From assembly GCF_910592395.1 (NCBI RefSeq), contig NC_088320.1:5208001-5272000 (forward strand): DNA of 64,000 nucleotides. Direction: 5' to 3'. Positions 63,541-64,000 of the stretch are shown piece after piece. A program made the translations under genes and the position numbers. The notes under the pieces are model-generated. The model was not told the DNA's origin, ran no database searches, and saw nothing but the letters and a program-made list of their open reading frames with translations. How positions within the stretch are numbered: position 1 is the first letter of the stretch; each line of letters opens with the position of its first letter. Source of the stretch: Lineus longissimus. Its lineage: Eukaryota; Nemertea; Pilidiophora; Heteronemertea; Lineidae.

Positions 63541-64000
63541 GTAAGTCATTGCATAAGTAATACAACATCAGATGGCATTGCTGGGACGGTAGATTCGCTT
63601 TTCACTGCAGTGTGATCAAACGCTTTCAATCAGTGTGATAAAGGCTTTGGCCTGCTCATGCTGGTTCCTGATGTAACATAATCCTCTCCCAAGAACTTAT
63701 AGATTAAATACACCCACATTTCGTTATCAATTATAAACTTTCTCCAGCGCGATCGGTTTTAATATTCTAAAATACTCTACTCTGCTCAATAATCAAGAAT
63801 GAATAAACACTAAGAATGTTGAAGGAATACAATTTTACAGCACGATTTCAAGCACAAGGTTCCAGATTCTAACACTAGGGGGCTTTTACAAGCTACATCG
63901 GCCCTAGTGCTTTGGGTGTCGGTCATTTTGTCTGTTGTAGCTTGATTTTCGTCACTAAACATACGCGTCGAATACATGTAAGTAAACTAATTCAGTAGGG
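63541..64000. other. 3' end region of the DNase I gene
   Basis: Probably contains the last few codons and the 3' UTR. Positions 63808-63960 resemble 43080-43250 (shared actaagaatgt and ggg(g/a)cttttacaag blocks), a dispersed repeat. Confidence 0.4.

Overview
This window is eukaryotic, from an invertebrate animal. Coding sequence is split into short exons with GT-AG borders and matching phases, introns run from a few hundred bases to about 2 kb, and introns and spacers hold microsatellites, MITE- and SINE-like repeats and a decayed Helitron-type helicase. A neuropeptide precursor of the achatin type (tetrapeptides of the form G-F-x-D cut out by KR) points to a lophotrochozoan such as an annelid, mollusc or brachiopod. 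The phylum cannot be fixed from the sequence alone.

Layout. (1) 243-18184, plus: the 3' part of a large gene for a single-pass membrane protein with F5/8C, VWD, EGF and cysteine-rich modules, like VWDE; its 5' end probably lies outside the window. A 541-bp MITE with a 9-bp target duplication lies just after its stop codon. (2) 20563-24105 (minus), 27344-30722 (plus) and 32370-38113 (plus): three paralogous six-exon genes with identical intron phases. They encode secreted proteins with a conserved CCLP...F head, distantly ependymin-like, and tails rich in Asp and Ser-Gly that grow from about 100 to 265 to 1,060 residues. The longest looks like a proteoglycan core. (3) 39639-42353, plus: a complete LASP gene (LIM, two nebulin repeats, SH3). 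(4) 43926-44748, minus: the achatin precursor with 26 tetrapeptide copies. (5) 45591-46601, plus: an intronless secreted protein with two C-type lectin-like domains. (6) About 47112-47384: Helitron/Pif1 helicase remnant. (7) 50268-51998, minus: a two-exon secreted leucine-rich-repeat protein. (8) 57792-63540, plus: a DNase I family gene with one set of downstream exons and three tandem, diverged signal-peptide first exons.

Taken together, most genes encode secreted or cell-surface products (adhesion, matrix, lectin, nuclease, neuropeptide). LASP is the clear intracellular exception. The least familiar content is the Ser-Gly/Asp-tailed gene family and the triplicated DNase I first exon. All functions are inferred from sequence; no database search was run.
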